A program made the translations under genes and the position numbers. The notes under the pieces were generated by a model, which saw only the letters and a list, made by a program, of their open reading frames with translations, searched no databases and was not told where the DNA came from. This document shows positions 9,756 to 18,442 of a DNA stretch of 64,000 nucleotides, piece after piece (position 1 is the stretch's first letter; each line of letters opens with the position of its first letter). This DNA comes from JBHHUI01 sp965248775 (GTDB lineage Bacteria > Chloroflexota > Anaerolineae > Anaerolineales > JBHHUI01), in the NCBI GenBank assembly GCA_965248775.1, contig OZ252150.1:5766001-5830000 (forward strand), read 5' to 3'.

Positions 9756-9872
9756 ATGCGCAGAAAACTCGCCCTGATCATCGGAAACAGCGAATACAAA
9801 AACGCGAGCCTGTCACAACTCGTGACGCCCGAAGCGCAGCCGACGAGTTTAGGACTTCAGTCTGGCAAGTGA
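9756..9872 (+). pseudogene. N-terminal remnant of a caspase-like (peptidase C14) protein
   Basis: ATG 9756 opens a 38-residue frame, MRRKLALIIGNSEYKNASLS followed by QLVTPEA, which matches the first strand and loop of bacterial caspase-like peptidases (KxALIIGNxxY…L…L…P..DA). The frame ends at TGA 9870. The catalytic His and Cys would lie further downstream and are absent. The 9873-10190 stretch holds no recognisable gene. Confidence 0.55.
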
Positions 9873-10190
9873 GTGATTACCCAGTTTGGGAGACATTCGT
9901 TGCCGACATGAATGCTCGCATCTTACGGTAGAGCCTCAAACTTTTGTTGGTTGTATGAAGTCAGGCCGCACAACGACTCAATGAAGCCTGAATGGTGTAA
10001 AAGTCTAATCGCGCCCCCACAGGGAATTATCCACGACTACTCCCATGCCACCGCATAGGGTTACACCCGTCGTGGATGACGATTTTGGTCCCTTCGAGGG
10101 TCTCGGATTTAGACGAAAACGATCCAATCGCTCAATTCAAGGAGTAAATCGCCCGAAAACAGAACGCCTAGTTGACGGCAAAATCGAATT

Positions 10191-10222
10191 AAAAAGACCC
10201 ACCAAATTTGGTGGGTCTTTTT
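10191..10222. terminator. Bidirectional rho-independent terminator
   Basis: Perfect palindrome AAAAAGACCCACC-AAATTT-GGTGGGTCTTTTT. With A and T tracts on both sides it can stop transcription in either direction. It lies 40 bp downstream of the tRNA-Pro (minus strand), so its likely job is to end that transcript. Confidence 0.85.
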
Positions 10223-10260
10223 AGTTCCCGTCACACTTTATGATTCTATTTGGCGGGAAA

Positions 10261-10336
<76 letters not shown>

Positions 10337-10431
10337 ACGTTAAAGCACCCAACATTATACCCGACCGGGGGTTGCAGTGCTCGTAGGTTCAATTCCCCTC
10401 GCCATCGCAGTTCCCTGCACTGGATACGGGA

Positions 10432-11376
10432 GTGGGCGTCATGAATCTCTCAGATGCCATTGCAGGCCACATCCTTTTTCTCCACGCTGCCGGGCGCAGC
10501 GAGACCACCATCGAAACCAGCGTCTACCACCTCAGACGCTTCTGTAACGAACTGAGTGACTCCGAGCTGGACGCAATCACGTCCCAGGCAATCACGGAGT
10601 ATTTCGCTTCGCTGCGCGACGTATACGCCACGGCTACCATCCGCCGCATATGGGCAACACTGCGTCCATTCTTCAACTGGGCGATAGAGACTGGACTGAT
10701 CAACAAATCGCCCGATCAGCACATTCCTCTGCCTAGACTCGAGGAGACGCAGCCAGACCCGCTCACGAAGAAAGAAGTATCAGCCCTCCTTCGAGCCTGC
10801 GTATACACAGCGCAAGCCAAAACCATGCGCGCGACTTGGCGCAACCGGAGAGCAACGGCACTCAGGGACAAAGCCATCATGTTTGTGCTTCTTGACACCG
10901 GCCTCCGCGCCACCGAACTCTGCAAGCTACAAATAGCCGATGTCAACATGGATCAGGGTAGTCTCAACGTGCGGGCTTACGGTACTGGACGCACCAAGCG
11001 CCATGCAGGGTACGTGCCCTTCGGTCACCGTTGCAAGCTAGCCCTGTGGGAGTACCTCACAAAGGAACGGAAGGACGCGCTCCCCATCGCGCCGCTCTTC
11101 GCATCTCGCCATGGTCAGCCCCTAAACCGACGAGGGTTACATCAACTCATACAGAGGCTGGGTGAGCGGGCGAGTATCGCTCGGCGTGTTTACCCGCATC
11201 TGATGCGGCACACATTCGCATACCACTATCTGATGAATGGAGGAAGTGAGACCATGCTACAGAAGATCCTCCGCCACTCCACGCGTACGTCCACCATGCG
11301 CTATGTGAAACTTACCGAAAACGACTTGGCAAGCGGGCATCAGACAGCCTCTCCCGCCGACCGATGGGGGCTGTGA
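10432..11376 (+). CDS. Tyrosine recombinase / integrase
   Basis: 314-residue site-specific recombinase of the XerC/D-like phage integrase family. The N-terminal SAM-like core-binding domain spans about residues 4-90. The catalytic domain has Arg in DTGLRATELCKL, Lys in GTGRTKRHAG, HLMRH (H-x-x-R), a His in ILRHSTRTSTM and the nucleophile Tyr in MRYVKLTEND, so all six positions are present and it should be active. The start may be ATG 10432 or 10441 (MNLSDAIAG). It begins 96 bp from the 5' end of the tRNA-Pro and points away from it, the usual arrangement of an integrase beside its attachment site. Confidence 0.92.
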   Translation: MGVMNLSDAIAGHILFLHAAGRSETTIETSVYHLRRFCNELSDSELDAITSQAITEYFASLRDVYATATIRRIWATLRPFFNWAIETGLINKSPDQHIPLPRLEETQPDPLTKKEVSALLRACVYTAQAKTMRATWRNRRATALRDKAIMFVLLDTGLRATELCKLQIADVNMDQGSLNVRAYGTGRTKRHAGYVPFGHRCKLALWEYLTKERKDALPIAPLFASRHGQPLNRRGLHQLIQRLGERASIARRVYPHLMRHTFAYHYLMNGGSETMLQKILRHSTRTSTMRYVKLTENDLASGHQTASPADRWGL

Positions 11377-11531
11377 AGTAAGCTGGCCCGCCGATTTGAC
11401 TTTTCTTCGACGCTATCTCGCTCAGACTACTGAGGACGTGAAGAGAGCGCACAGGGTGGCTGGGCCGGTAGACAATGCTGATTGGTAGGGTCATCCTCTG
11501 TGTCCATTCTTGGTCGACTGCCCCGAGATCT

Positions 11532-11555
11532 TCCGACCCCTGCAACCCCATTGCA
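11532..11555. other. att-like core derived from tRNA-Pro (copy C)
   Basis: TCCGACCCCTGCAACCCCAT plus TGCA is identical to the core inside the tRNA-Pro at 10285. It lies 155 bp after the integrase stop. Both flanks differ from the tRNA. The right flank (AAATCCTGCAGTGGTACATT…) is related to the flank of the copy at 4681. This fits an attP-like or leftover att site. The rest of 11377-12032 holds no recognisable gene. Confidence 0.5.
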
Positions 11556-12032
11556 AATCCTGCAGTGGTACATTGTTTTCCAATTCCCGTGCGAATAATG
11601 TACATCATGGTTGATCGCAACCTGCTGATCACTTCGTCTCCTGTCCGCGTCCTACGCCGGTACGCGAACAGTCTTGAGAATCCTTCAGCGATTTGAGACC
11701 TACAAGCTTGCAGGGTTTGTGCAAGTCGAATTGCTTATCGGGCCGCCATTGTTGGCACGAACGGAATCTTGACGCTACCGAGACTTGAATGTAGACGGAT
11801 TCGATGCCTGTGCCCATCTTGACTGCAGGTGCAACAAAAATGCGGGTAAAATTCATGCTGCCGTCTCTAACCGAATCCAAATTGGCTCGGCCTCAGTCGC
11901 TGCGCTATACTGAAAGTGGTGACAATGAAAGCTGCCTGGTTTATCACTGAGACCGGTGGGAGAGGTGTCCATGAAATCTCCTGCCCACTAATTTAATGGG
12001 GTTGAGCCTGCGAAACACTCAAGAGATTGACA

Positions 12033-13256
12033 ATGTCTGACAAAAGTCAGGGTCGTAAACACGACGATAGCGCAAAGCGCAACAAACAGCAGGAAGTAGA
12101 AGAGCGTCAACCCGGCCTGCAAAGCCAGGAACAGACGAGAGGCGCTGCGGCAGGAGCATACCAGCGTGTCTCGACCACCCCTCCCCCAGCGATTAACCCC
12201 AACGATATTCTAGCCTTACAGCGCACGGCAGGTAATCAAGCCGTGGCTCAACTGCTCAAGCAGGCCGGGAATACTGCAAAGCCCGGCGGAAACAAGCCAC
12301 CCTCCGTACAGCCGAAACTGACTGTCGGTCCGGTGGGCGACAAATACGAGCAGGAGGCCGACCGTGTCGCTGAAACTGTGGTGCGCATGCCGACGTCAAA
12401 ATCAAAAGGTGCAGTGCCGGACAAGGGAGCAAATTCGGGCTGGCCTGGCTGGCAAGAGATTCAGCGCGACGAACTCGAAGAGGAGGAAATAGCTCAAACG
12501 AAACCACTTGTGCATCTGGCCGCGGCGGGCGGGAACGATGATGCGGGCGATGCCGACGATGGCATCCAACGCGATGGAGGAAAGGGTAGTTTCGAACCAG
12601 GAAGCGATTTTGAGAGCAAATTATCTGCCGTACAGGGTGGTGGAGTGCCCTTAGCTCCTTCGTTGCGTACTCCGATGGAGCAGGCGTTTGGCAACGACTT
12701 TAGTAATGTGCGAGTGCACAACGGGGCAGAGTCGGATAATCTGAACCAGTCGATTCAGGCCCGCGCCTTTACCAGCGGGCAAGATATTTATTTCCGCAGT
12801 GGCGAATATAACTCCAACAGCGCCGGTGGCAAAGAACTTCTGGCCCACGAATTGACACACACCATCCAGCAGGGCGGCGACAGTAATAAAGTGCAATTCA
12901 AGCCCAAAGTGGGTGTAATCCAGCGCCGGTTGAAAGGTTCGAAGGCGGCCATGGATGCCATGATCCAGGACAAGGGAAAGCAGTGGGTCAAAATCCTAAA
13001 GCGGTTGGAGGCCTATGAAGACCTGGAAGAAGGTCAAATCGAAATTGTAGAACAAAATACGTTCTACAAGAATATTTTGACGAGATCCAGTGGTATGCGC
13101 TCCAAAGAGATGCTGACTGAATATAGCCAGTCGAACAAGGTGGTCGCAGCGATGTTTATGGAGATGCTTCGCGGTCTGAATGACCTGATTAGGGCAGTCA
13201 CTACATGGCTGGGACGCAGAAAACATCAGCTTACCGAAAAGTTCAAGAAGAAATAA
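12033..13256 (+). CDS. DUF4157 (eCIS core domain) protein, putative eCIS effector N-terminal part
   Basis: Start ATG 12033 with AAGAGA seven bases upstream. After a charged, low-complexity lead comes LALQRTAGNQAVAQLL (about residues 60-75), a segment often seen at the front of DUF4157 proteins, then PxLTVGPVGDKYEQEADRVAE. The DUF4157 domain (about 205-285) has SLRTPMEQAFGNDFSNVRVH…ARAFTSGQDIYF…KELLAHELTHTIQQ, with the HELTH zinc-metalloprotease-like motif at about 271. DUF4157 is known as a marker of cargo for extracellular contractile injection systems. No eCIS structural genes are in the window. The frame continues without a shift beyond the TAA at 13254-13256 into the kinase-like protein, so the two may be one gene with a nonsense codon. 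Confidence 0.85.
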   Translation: MSDKSQGRKHDDSAKRNKQQEVEERQPGLQSQEQTRGAAAGAYQRVSTTPPPAINPNDILALQRTAGNQAVAQLLKQAGNTAKPGGNKPPSVQPKLTVGPVGDKYEQEADRVAETVVRMPTSKSKGAVPDKGANSGWPGWQEIQRDELEEEEIAQTKPLVHLAAAGGNDDAGDADDGIQRDGGKGSFEPGSDFESKLSAVQGGGVPLAPSLRTPMEQAFGNDFSNVRVHNGAESDNLNQSIQARAFTSGQDIYFRSGEYNSNSAGGKELLAHELTHTIQQGGDSNKVQFKPKVGVIQRRLKGSKAAMDAMIQDKGKQWVKILKRLEAYEDLEEGQIEIVEQNTFYKNILTRSSGMRSKEMLTEYSQSNKVVAAMFMEMLRGLNDLIRAVTTWLGRRKHQLTEKFKKK

Positions 13257-13295
13257 TCTAGCCGCTACGAAAAAACCGCCACACGTCGGCAGGCG

Positions 13296-15416
13296 TTGGA
13301 AATGTTGCTGCCGCGTTTATATGCCGAACATTACAACGTCACCCAGCCAGGCGAATGGGAGAAGAATTTGGCCTCTGGCAGTCTGATGTCTAAGGATTTG
13401 TGGGGAGATGAGGGGGGCACCGGTGATCGCGCGATTGGCGGTCAGATGGCCCAATTAGATGTCACCACCAACGAAAAAGGCAGGTTGAAATTTTACCAGG
13501 AAGATAAGCCCGAAGACAAATCCTTAGAGGAAGATTCGGATATTGCTACAATGGGTATCAGTAGTGAGGGTGCCGGGTTGGGAGGCCGCGCACTGGCGAT
13601 GTACAGGTTAGATCAGCTGCTTAAGCTGGACATCATTGTTCAGACCGAATATGCGGTGCATGAACGGACTCCCGAAGGCACCGGCAAGGGTGTGGGTTCA
13701 GAAGATCGAGTTGCTAAGATGGGGATTGCGATGGAAGCGGCCAAAGGCATCGAAGCCCAGAAAGCGATTGAGACCGGATTCCAGATGGTTGGCAAAGGGT
13801 CGCAGCGCACAATACACAAAGAAATTGCCCTAGATGATCCGGTGCTGCAGCAAGGCCTGAACAAATTGCAGATGCTGGATGCGCTAGTTGGGCAGATCGA
13901 CCGCAATCAGGGCAACTACTTTATCCAGAAAGACCCCGTCACCGGCAATGTCATTGGATTTAAGGGCATCGACAACGACCTGTCTTTTGACTCGGTGCTG
14001 ACCTCGGAAGACAGTGGTGATGTCGCCAATCCGCTTGAGCGAGGCTTGAAGCAATATCGGGGCCTGCCACCCATCGTCGACAAGGCGTTTGCTGATATGC
14101 TTCTGAGAATCAATCCAATACAGGTTGAAGAGGCAGTTGCTGGTCTGATCGCACCCAACGAGATCGCCACATTGCTCGAGCGATTAAGGATAATCAAACA
14201 CGCGCTTAATGAAATGCCCCCAGAGGTGTTTATTACTGATTGGGGCGCGGGCGACATTGTGGACAGGCATGGCGAATCCGAGGAGAGCTATTCCGGCCAC
14301 TTGAAAAAGCAGTTTGAGGCCAACGCCGGTAAGCGAGCATTGATAGAGGCCGGGTTCAAAGCAGCGCATGAGGCCGTCGTCGGTCCGACCTCAGAGAAAC
14401 AGATTGACGCATTTTTAGGAAACGCATCAACCTTGCTGGAAAGACCGGTTAACTCTGGCTATATGACTAAAGACCAATTCCTGAGTCTTGCTGGGCAGCT
14501 TCCGGCACTCATGCTTCAGGATGGAATTGAGTGGAGGCCGGCTGCTCAAAAACTACTTGTCGGTTTCAGGCTAAATACGCCAGAAGCCAGGACAATTGTC
14601 GTTGCCCTGAAGGAAGGTAGCTTCAAGGGCGATGTCGAAGAAACGGCGCTTATTATTTTTGGAAATTTGGCGATGGTAGGTGGCTATGCAAAATGGTCGA
14701 TGGAGGTTGCGATTGGGGCTGCGAGAAAACTCGACGACACAATCGAAAAAGCTGGCGGTTATGACAAAGTCAACCTGAATAATGAAATTGGCTATACCGG
14801 TAAGCTCGTCGAGCAGACCGGCTCGCCAACGCATGATGCTATCGAGAATGCACTTAGAGACGGGGGTTTTAATCGGTCAGAGCGCATATATGTTGGACTG
14901 AAAAGCACGATTCATGACACGGTTGATAAAAATCAGATAACGATGGAAGAGGCCCTTGAAATCGCCGGAAAATTTGAGACACTGATTAACCCCTACAATG
15001 TCCCAGATCAACAGATAATAACATCTTTCTACGCTATCAAGGGCGCGTGGAAAAAGGGTGCTGAGGCTATCAATAAAGCAATCGGTACCGCGGAGCAGAA
15101 ATGGTTGGAAGCTGACTATCGTGGAGAGATGGAAAGTATAATGGAAGTGAACGGGCACCCCTTAGAATATGGGGGCGACCGAAATTATTTCTCAGAAAAT
15201 CTTTGGAAGGCTGCAGAGAAAGGCGAAATAGAAAAGGACTGGGCAATCGAACTGTCAGAATCGGTCCAGACCATAATGGGACCGCATGATGTGCCTTATA
15301 ATATACGCTCTAGAGTGATTTCTGCGATTGTGGAAATGTGGGTACAGAAGAATTCGGTCGAGGACATTTCCGATATGATCACTGGGAGAGTTGAAGAATA
15401 CAACGCCAGCCTATAA
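13296..15416 (+). CDS. Atypical protein/lipid-kinase-like protein, likely effector domain of the preceding DUF4157 protein
   Basis: 706 residues, in the same frame as the DUF4157 gene. The 13 codons between its TAA and this ATG are all sense and read naturally (SSRYEKTATRRQALE). Residues about 88-115 (ISSEGAGLGGRALAMYRLDQLLKLDIIVQTEYAVHE) look like a kinase alphaC helix and hinge. GQIDRNQGNYFI (about 199) and KGIDNDLSFD (about 223) resemble the catalytic D-R-x-x-G-N and metal-binding D of PI3/4-kinase, HipA and actin-fragmin-kinase-like folds. The remaining 450 residues are helical and unrecognised. Kinase activity is inferred. No separate ribosome-binding site is convincing before 13296, which favours a single original gene. 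A strong terminator follows at 15446. Confidence 0.65.
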   Translation: MEMLLPRLYAEHYNVTQPGEWEKNLASGSLMSKDLWGDEGGTGDRAIGGQMAQLDVTTNEKGRLKFYQEDKPEDKSLEEDSDIATMGISSEGAGLGGRALAMYRLDQLLKLDIIVQTEYAVHERTPEGTGKGVGSEDRVAKMGIAMEAAKGIEAQKAIETGFQMVGKGSQRTIHKEIALDDPVLQQGLNKLQMLDALVGQIDRNQGNYFIQKDPVTGNVIGFKGIDNDLSFDSVLTSEDSGDVANPLERGLKQYRGLPPIVDKAFADMLLRINPIQVEEAVAGLIAPNEIATLLERLRIIKHALNEMPPEVFITDWGAGDIVDRHGESEESYSGHLKKQFEANAGKRALIEAGFKAAHEAVVGPTSEKQIDAFLGNASTLLERPVNSGYMTKDQFLSLAGQLPALMLQDGIEWRPAAQKLLVGFRLNTPEARTIVVALKEGSFKGDVEETALIIFGNLAMVGGYAKWSMEVAIGAARKLDDTIEKAGGYDKVNLNNEIGYTGKLVEQTGSPTHDAIENALRDGGFNRSERIYVGLKSTIHDTVDKNQITMEEALEIAGKFETLINPYNVPDQQIITSFYAIKGAWKKGAEAINKAIGTAEQKWLEADYRGEMESIMEVNGHPLEYGGDRNYFSENLWKAAEKGEIEKDWAIELSESVQTIMGPHDVPYNIRSRVISAIVEMWVQKNSVEDISDMITGRVEEYNASL

Positions 15417-15445
15417 AATTAGTCAAACACAAGATTTGATACGAT

Positions 15446-15480
15446 CAGGCGGGCACTCGTCTGGATTGCCCGCCTGTGTT
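15446..15480 (+). terminator. Rho-independent-type terminator after the effector gene
   Basis: AGGCGGGCA (15447-15455) pairs with TGCCCGCCT (15467-15475), a 9-bp perfect stem with an 11-nt loop, followed by a T-rich TGTGTTT. It lies 31 bp after the stop of the kinase-like gene. Confidence 0.75.
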
Positions 15481-15581
15481 TAAGTAGTGTAACCAGCGGA
15501 GTCTGACTATAAATCGGCTGACGAAGAAGACCTTGCTATACGACGAGCGCGCGATCATAGAGTTGCCAACCGATTAGGGGT

Positions 15582-15734
15582 GTTGAGTCAGCGGCGAAAG
15601 CGCTAGAGGCACGAGGTGTTCAAGTCAAGGTTAGACGAGAAGTATGGGGTACGGTAGCTGACTTCTTCGATCCTGACGGTAATCATTGCTCTTTGAGGGA
15701 CGAGATGTCGTTTCGTAGCAACTACATTGATTGA
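15582..15734 (+). pseudogene. C-terminal remnant of a VOC/glyoxalase-family protein
   Basis: A 50-residue frame without a start reads AAKALEARGVQVKVRREVWG and then TVADFFDPDGNHCSLRDE. The end motif (…FxDPDGNxxxL) is the typical last strand of vicinal-oxygen-chelate proteins such as glyoxalase/bleomycin-resistance relatives. In-frame stops lie just before it, so only the tail is left. The 15735-16400 stretch has no recognisable gene. Confidence 0.55.
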
Positions 15735-16403
15735 AAATATAACATCCCGATAGAGAGCAGCTCCTCCATCAATGCGTTAAACAAACCCCGGCGAGTACCC
15801 CACGAATCGCTTTTGCCCAATGACGGGGTACTCCCTCGTCCGGTAAGAGTCACATACCCGTAAGTACCCATATCAACCCCGTTACATCCTCCTGAACGCA
15901 CGGAGAGCGGCCACTGACTAAGGTACTGGTAGGCGACCCTGTGGAGTACCATCCGCTCTACACATCCTATTCCCTCCTCCACCCGGTTTCAGCAGGGCGT
16001 TTTGCTATATGACGTGTGTAGGGAATGCAGTTCCGACCAAAACAATCAGCAATTAGAGGAATAAATGTTTCCGGAGGGCGACAGATCTTGGATAGCTCCT
16101 CGTAATGGGGGGGTAAGTTGATGCATTTTCGTGGAGCGCCATCGCCTCCAACGCGATGATCAGCGAGGTGCCTTCGGCACCCTTTAGCCATCGCTGGTTA
16201 TGTGTTTCAGCACGCAGTCATGACACAACCGCAGGAAGCTCCAAATACTGTTTAACAATATATCGATACGAGCACTGGGAACGGAAGTGAGACAGCGCCA
16301 AGGAATCGTGAGGGAGGCTAATTATGAACTCCAACTGGGTAACGACTCGAAGTCCATGTAACTAGATTTTTGTACCACATTGATACATGTTAGTCAATAG
16401 TAA

Positions 16404-16447
16404 ATTGACAATAACAATTGTCAATACTTTATGTTCACGATATAATT
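16404..16447 (+). promoter_or_regulatory. Sigma70-type promoter with palindromic operator over the -35 box
   Basis: -35 TTGTCA, exactly 17 bp, then -10 TATAAT (16440-16445). A 9-bp perfect inverted repeat ATTGACAAT-AACA-ATTGTCAAT (16404-16425) covers the -35 box, a classical repressor position. The next gene encodes a ribbon-helix-helix protein, so autoregulation is the simplest model. The leader between promoter and gene is long (over 120 nt) and structured. Confidence 0.75.
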
Positions 16448-16475
16448 ACCTTGGCGAAATAGTTTTATCGAGACG

Positions 16476-16549
16476 GCGCAGCTAAAACGGGGTAGTTAGT
16501 GGGCTAGGAGGTCGATGAATGACCTCCGGCGATTCTCGTTTAGCTGCGC
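16476..16549 (+). promoter_or_regulatory. Structured leader RNA before the RHH gene
   Basis: GCGCAGCTAAAACG (16476-16489) pairs with CGTTTAGCTGCGC (16537-16549) with a single bulge. Inside it GGAGGTC (16507-16513) pairs perfectly with GACCTCC (16521-16527) around a 7-nt loop. The result is a two-tier hairpin directly downstream of the promoter and 29 bp before the RHH start codon. It could be an attenuator, an antisense-RNA target as in plasmid copy control, or a small RNA in its own right. No antisense promoter is obvious to me. Confidence 0.6.
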
Positions 16550-16578
16550 TTTGTAATTAACTGAAAGGATATACAAGT

Positions 16579-16785
16579 ATGGATTTGAACAAAACTACGG
16601 TGTGCAGCGTGGCGTTGCCTTCGGAGGCGGCACGAGAAGCGCGTGTTGTAGCGGCGATGGAAGGAACTAGCCGGAGCGCGCTTATGCGTCAGTTGCTACT
16701 CGACTATCTGGAAGGGTATCCCGACCAGGCAACACGGCAAAGAGAACTGAGGGTTGAAAGAGAGACCGAGTATGTAACGGCCTAA
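16579..16785 (+). CDS. Ribbon-helix-helix (CopG/Arc-like) DNA-binding protein
   Basis: 68 residues. The N-terminal strand TTVCSVALPSEAAREARVVAAMEG and then TSRSALMRQLLLDYLEG fit the beta-alpha-alpha RHH fold, which dimerises and binds palindromic operators. GAAAGGA lies upstream of ATG 16579. With the palindrome at 16404 and the RepA-like ATPase downstream, it resembles a plasmid copy-control or mobile-element regulator. A terminator separates it from the ATPase gene. Confidence 0.75.
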   Translation: MDLNKTTVCSVALPSEAAREARVVAAMEGTSRSALMRQLLLDYLEGYPDQATRQRELRVERETEYVTA

Positions 16786-16814
16786 ATTCTTGAAAACTTA
16801 TTGTTAAAAGACTC

Positions 16815-16836
16815 GCCCGCCTGTGATGAGGCGGGC
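16815..16836 (+). terminator. Hairpin terminator after the RHH gene
   Basis: GCCCGCCT-GTGATG-AGGCGGGC, followed by ATTTGT. It is an 8-bp GC-rich stem 29 bp after the RHH stop codon. Confidence 0.7.
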
Positions 16837-16887
16837 ATTTGTAAATGAGTAGAAGCAACTCTAATTGAACTATGTATATATTTTACC

Positions 16888-17967
16888 ATGATGTTACTGT
16901 CTGCTCAAATGAGGATTGTGATGTTGAAGATAGTAACGTTAAAGCAAATTTTGAATGGTCTAACTAATTTTGAATGGGCAATCGATGGAATTGAACCAGA
17001 TCATCCGATCATTGGGATGATCGCTGGCCCGGGAAATGTCGGGAAAAGCTGGCTCGCACTTAGTTTGGCATTGTCAACCGCTTCTGGAAAGAAATGGTTG
17101 GGGCGATTCCAGACCAAGAAGAGAAAAGTACTCATTGTGGATCTTGAGCAGCATGAGGTATTGATCAGCGTTCGGACGCAACGCCTCGTGCGGGGGATGG
17201 AGTTAGACGATAAAACACCTCTTGATTTTCTTATCGATCCCCACATCAATTTTTTGCCAGCGCCTGTAATTAATCCGCCAACACCTCGCGAATCACTTAG
17301 AGAATTGGCGGAACTGGTCGAGTTAGAAGGCTACAACCTCGTAATTATAGATTCTTTAATCAGAGCGCATTCAGCCGACGAGAACTCAAACGATGAGATG
17401 CGCAATGTTTTGGAGATGGCGAAGTGGTTTATCCAGGAAACGAATGCAAGTCTGCTCTTTGTACATCATGCGCGCAAGGGTGGAAGTGGTGCAAGTGGAG
17501 ATAGAGTGCGCGGTGCATCAGTGATTCGAGACGGGTGCGACTGGCTACTGTTCTGTGAGAAGCACAAAGGTGGAGTCAAGGTGGTTCACGACAAAGCGCG
17601 CTGGGCACAGGCGGTTGAACCATTTGCAGTTAGCTTCCATGGTGACGACGTCAATGACACATTCAAAGTAGTCTACGCTGGCAAACCTGTTAGTAGTGGT
17701 CAGGTGACCGAAAAATGGCTTCTGAGCAAGCTTTTCGACAGCGGAAGGACGTCGAGAAAGAGACTCGTCGCTCTTGCATCCCATGAAGAAATATGTGGCG
17801 AACGGCTAGTTGATAAAGCACTTAAGATTGCCCAAGATAAAGAGTTTTTAGGAAAGACTACTATCGAGAGGCAGGCATATTTCGAACTTACTAAGCATGG
17901 CGATTTTGAAGTCGGAAAGCAGCGTTTGGGCGAGGAAATCAACGAGCACAGCATAAATGGAGCTTGA
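16888..17967 (+). CDS. RepA/AAA_25-type P-loop ATPase
   Basis: 359 residues, or 348 if ATG 16921 is used. RecA-fold ATPase with Walker A GPGNVGKSW (about residue 48), Walker B NLVIIDSLIRAH (about 155) and a sensor region LLFVHHARKGGSGASGDRVRGASVI. This pattern is typical of the RSF1010 RepA-like hexameric helicase/AAA_25 group found in plasmids, phages and integrative elements. The C-terminal third looks like a winged-helix tail. It follows the RHH gene and operator, so together they look like a replicon or element-maintenance module. No primase or relaxase is visible nearby. Confidence 0.82.
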   Translation: MMLLSAQMRIVMLKIVTLKQILNGLTNFEWAIDGIEPDHPIIGMIAGPGNVGKSWLALSLALSTASGKKWLGRFQTKKRKVLIVDLEQHEVLISVRTQRLVRGMELDDKTPLDFLIDPHINFLPAPVINPPTPRESLRELAELVELEGYNLVIIDSLIRAHSADENSNDEMRNVLEMAKWFIQETNASLLFVHHARKGGSGASGDRVRGASVIRDGCDWLLFCEKHKGGVKVVHDKARWAQAVEPFAVSFHGDDVNDTFKVVYAGKPVSSGQVTEKWLLSKLFDSGRTSRKRLVALASHEEICGERLVDKALKIAQDKEFLGKTTIERQAYFELTKHGDFEVGKQRLGEEINEHSINGA

Positions 17968-18013
17968 TTTTTGCACGCTGCAAATGTCGCATAAAGTGAG
18001 ACAGATATGTGAT

Positions 18014-18046
18014 GGTGGGTGGGGGGCGCTTACGCCCCCTCCACCC
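18014..18046. terminator. Strong GC hairpin after the ATPase gene
   Basis: GGGTGGGGGGCG-CTTA-CGCCCCCTCCACCC forms a long GC stem 50 bp after the ATPase stop. It has no T tract, so it may be a transcript-stabilising or REP-like hairpin rather than a terminator. The rest of 17968-18295 shows nothing recognisable. Confidence 0.45.
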
Positions 18047-18295
18047 ATTGCGGTATTGAGGACTATTGTATGTACTTATGTGCAAACAATAGTCGAGGGT
18101 GAAGTATCTCTTATTTGGCTCTGGAAACACCAGTTCACAACAGCAATAATTAATACATGAAATGATAAAGAATTAGGTCAAGACTAAATGCTCTCCTCAA
18201 AATCTAAAAACTCGGTATTAATTGCTCTAGAGTGGAGAAGTCGCGGCATTAGTTGCATCCCGTGCGAACCGCGAACAAAATTACCCAAGCTAATG

Positions 18296-18442
18296 CCAAT
18301 ACCTTTCAAATAAGCAAACAGGTGGCACCCGAGGCATACTTGTGAGATATACAAATTCGCAAGATGCCAGGGGGCCACCTGATGGGATACAGATTACGCG
18401 AGGTTGACATCGAGAGCAAGTTTTGCCGGGAACTGACATTTA
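18296..18442. mobile_element. 147-bp left-end remnant of the IS4-family element
   Basis: Starts with the same terminal repeat CCAATACCTTTCAAATAAG as the four full copies at 29-42 kb and matches them through the first codons of the transposase (…MPGGHLMGYRLREVDIESKF…). It ends abruptly at the border of the ISAzo13-like element at 18443. Confidence 0.85.

Noticed and set aside
10371..10410. tRNA-like 3' half (GTAGGTTCAATTCCCC) upstream of the integrase
   Set aside because: T-loop words are present, but the T stem does not pair well and no acceptor partner is found; perhaps part of the att site, not a gene.
15722..16191. Two minus-strand frames of 74-86 residues
   Set aside because: No ribosome-binding site, low-complexity composition and no family likeness.
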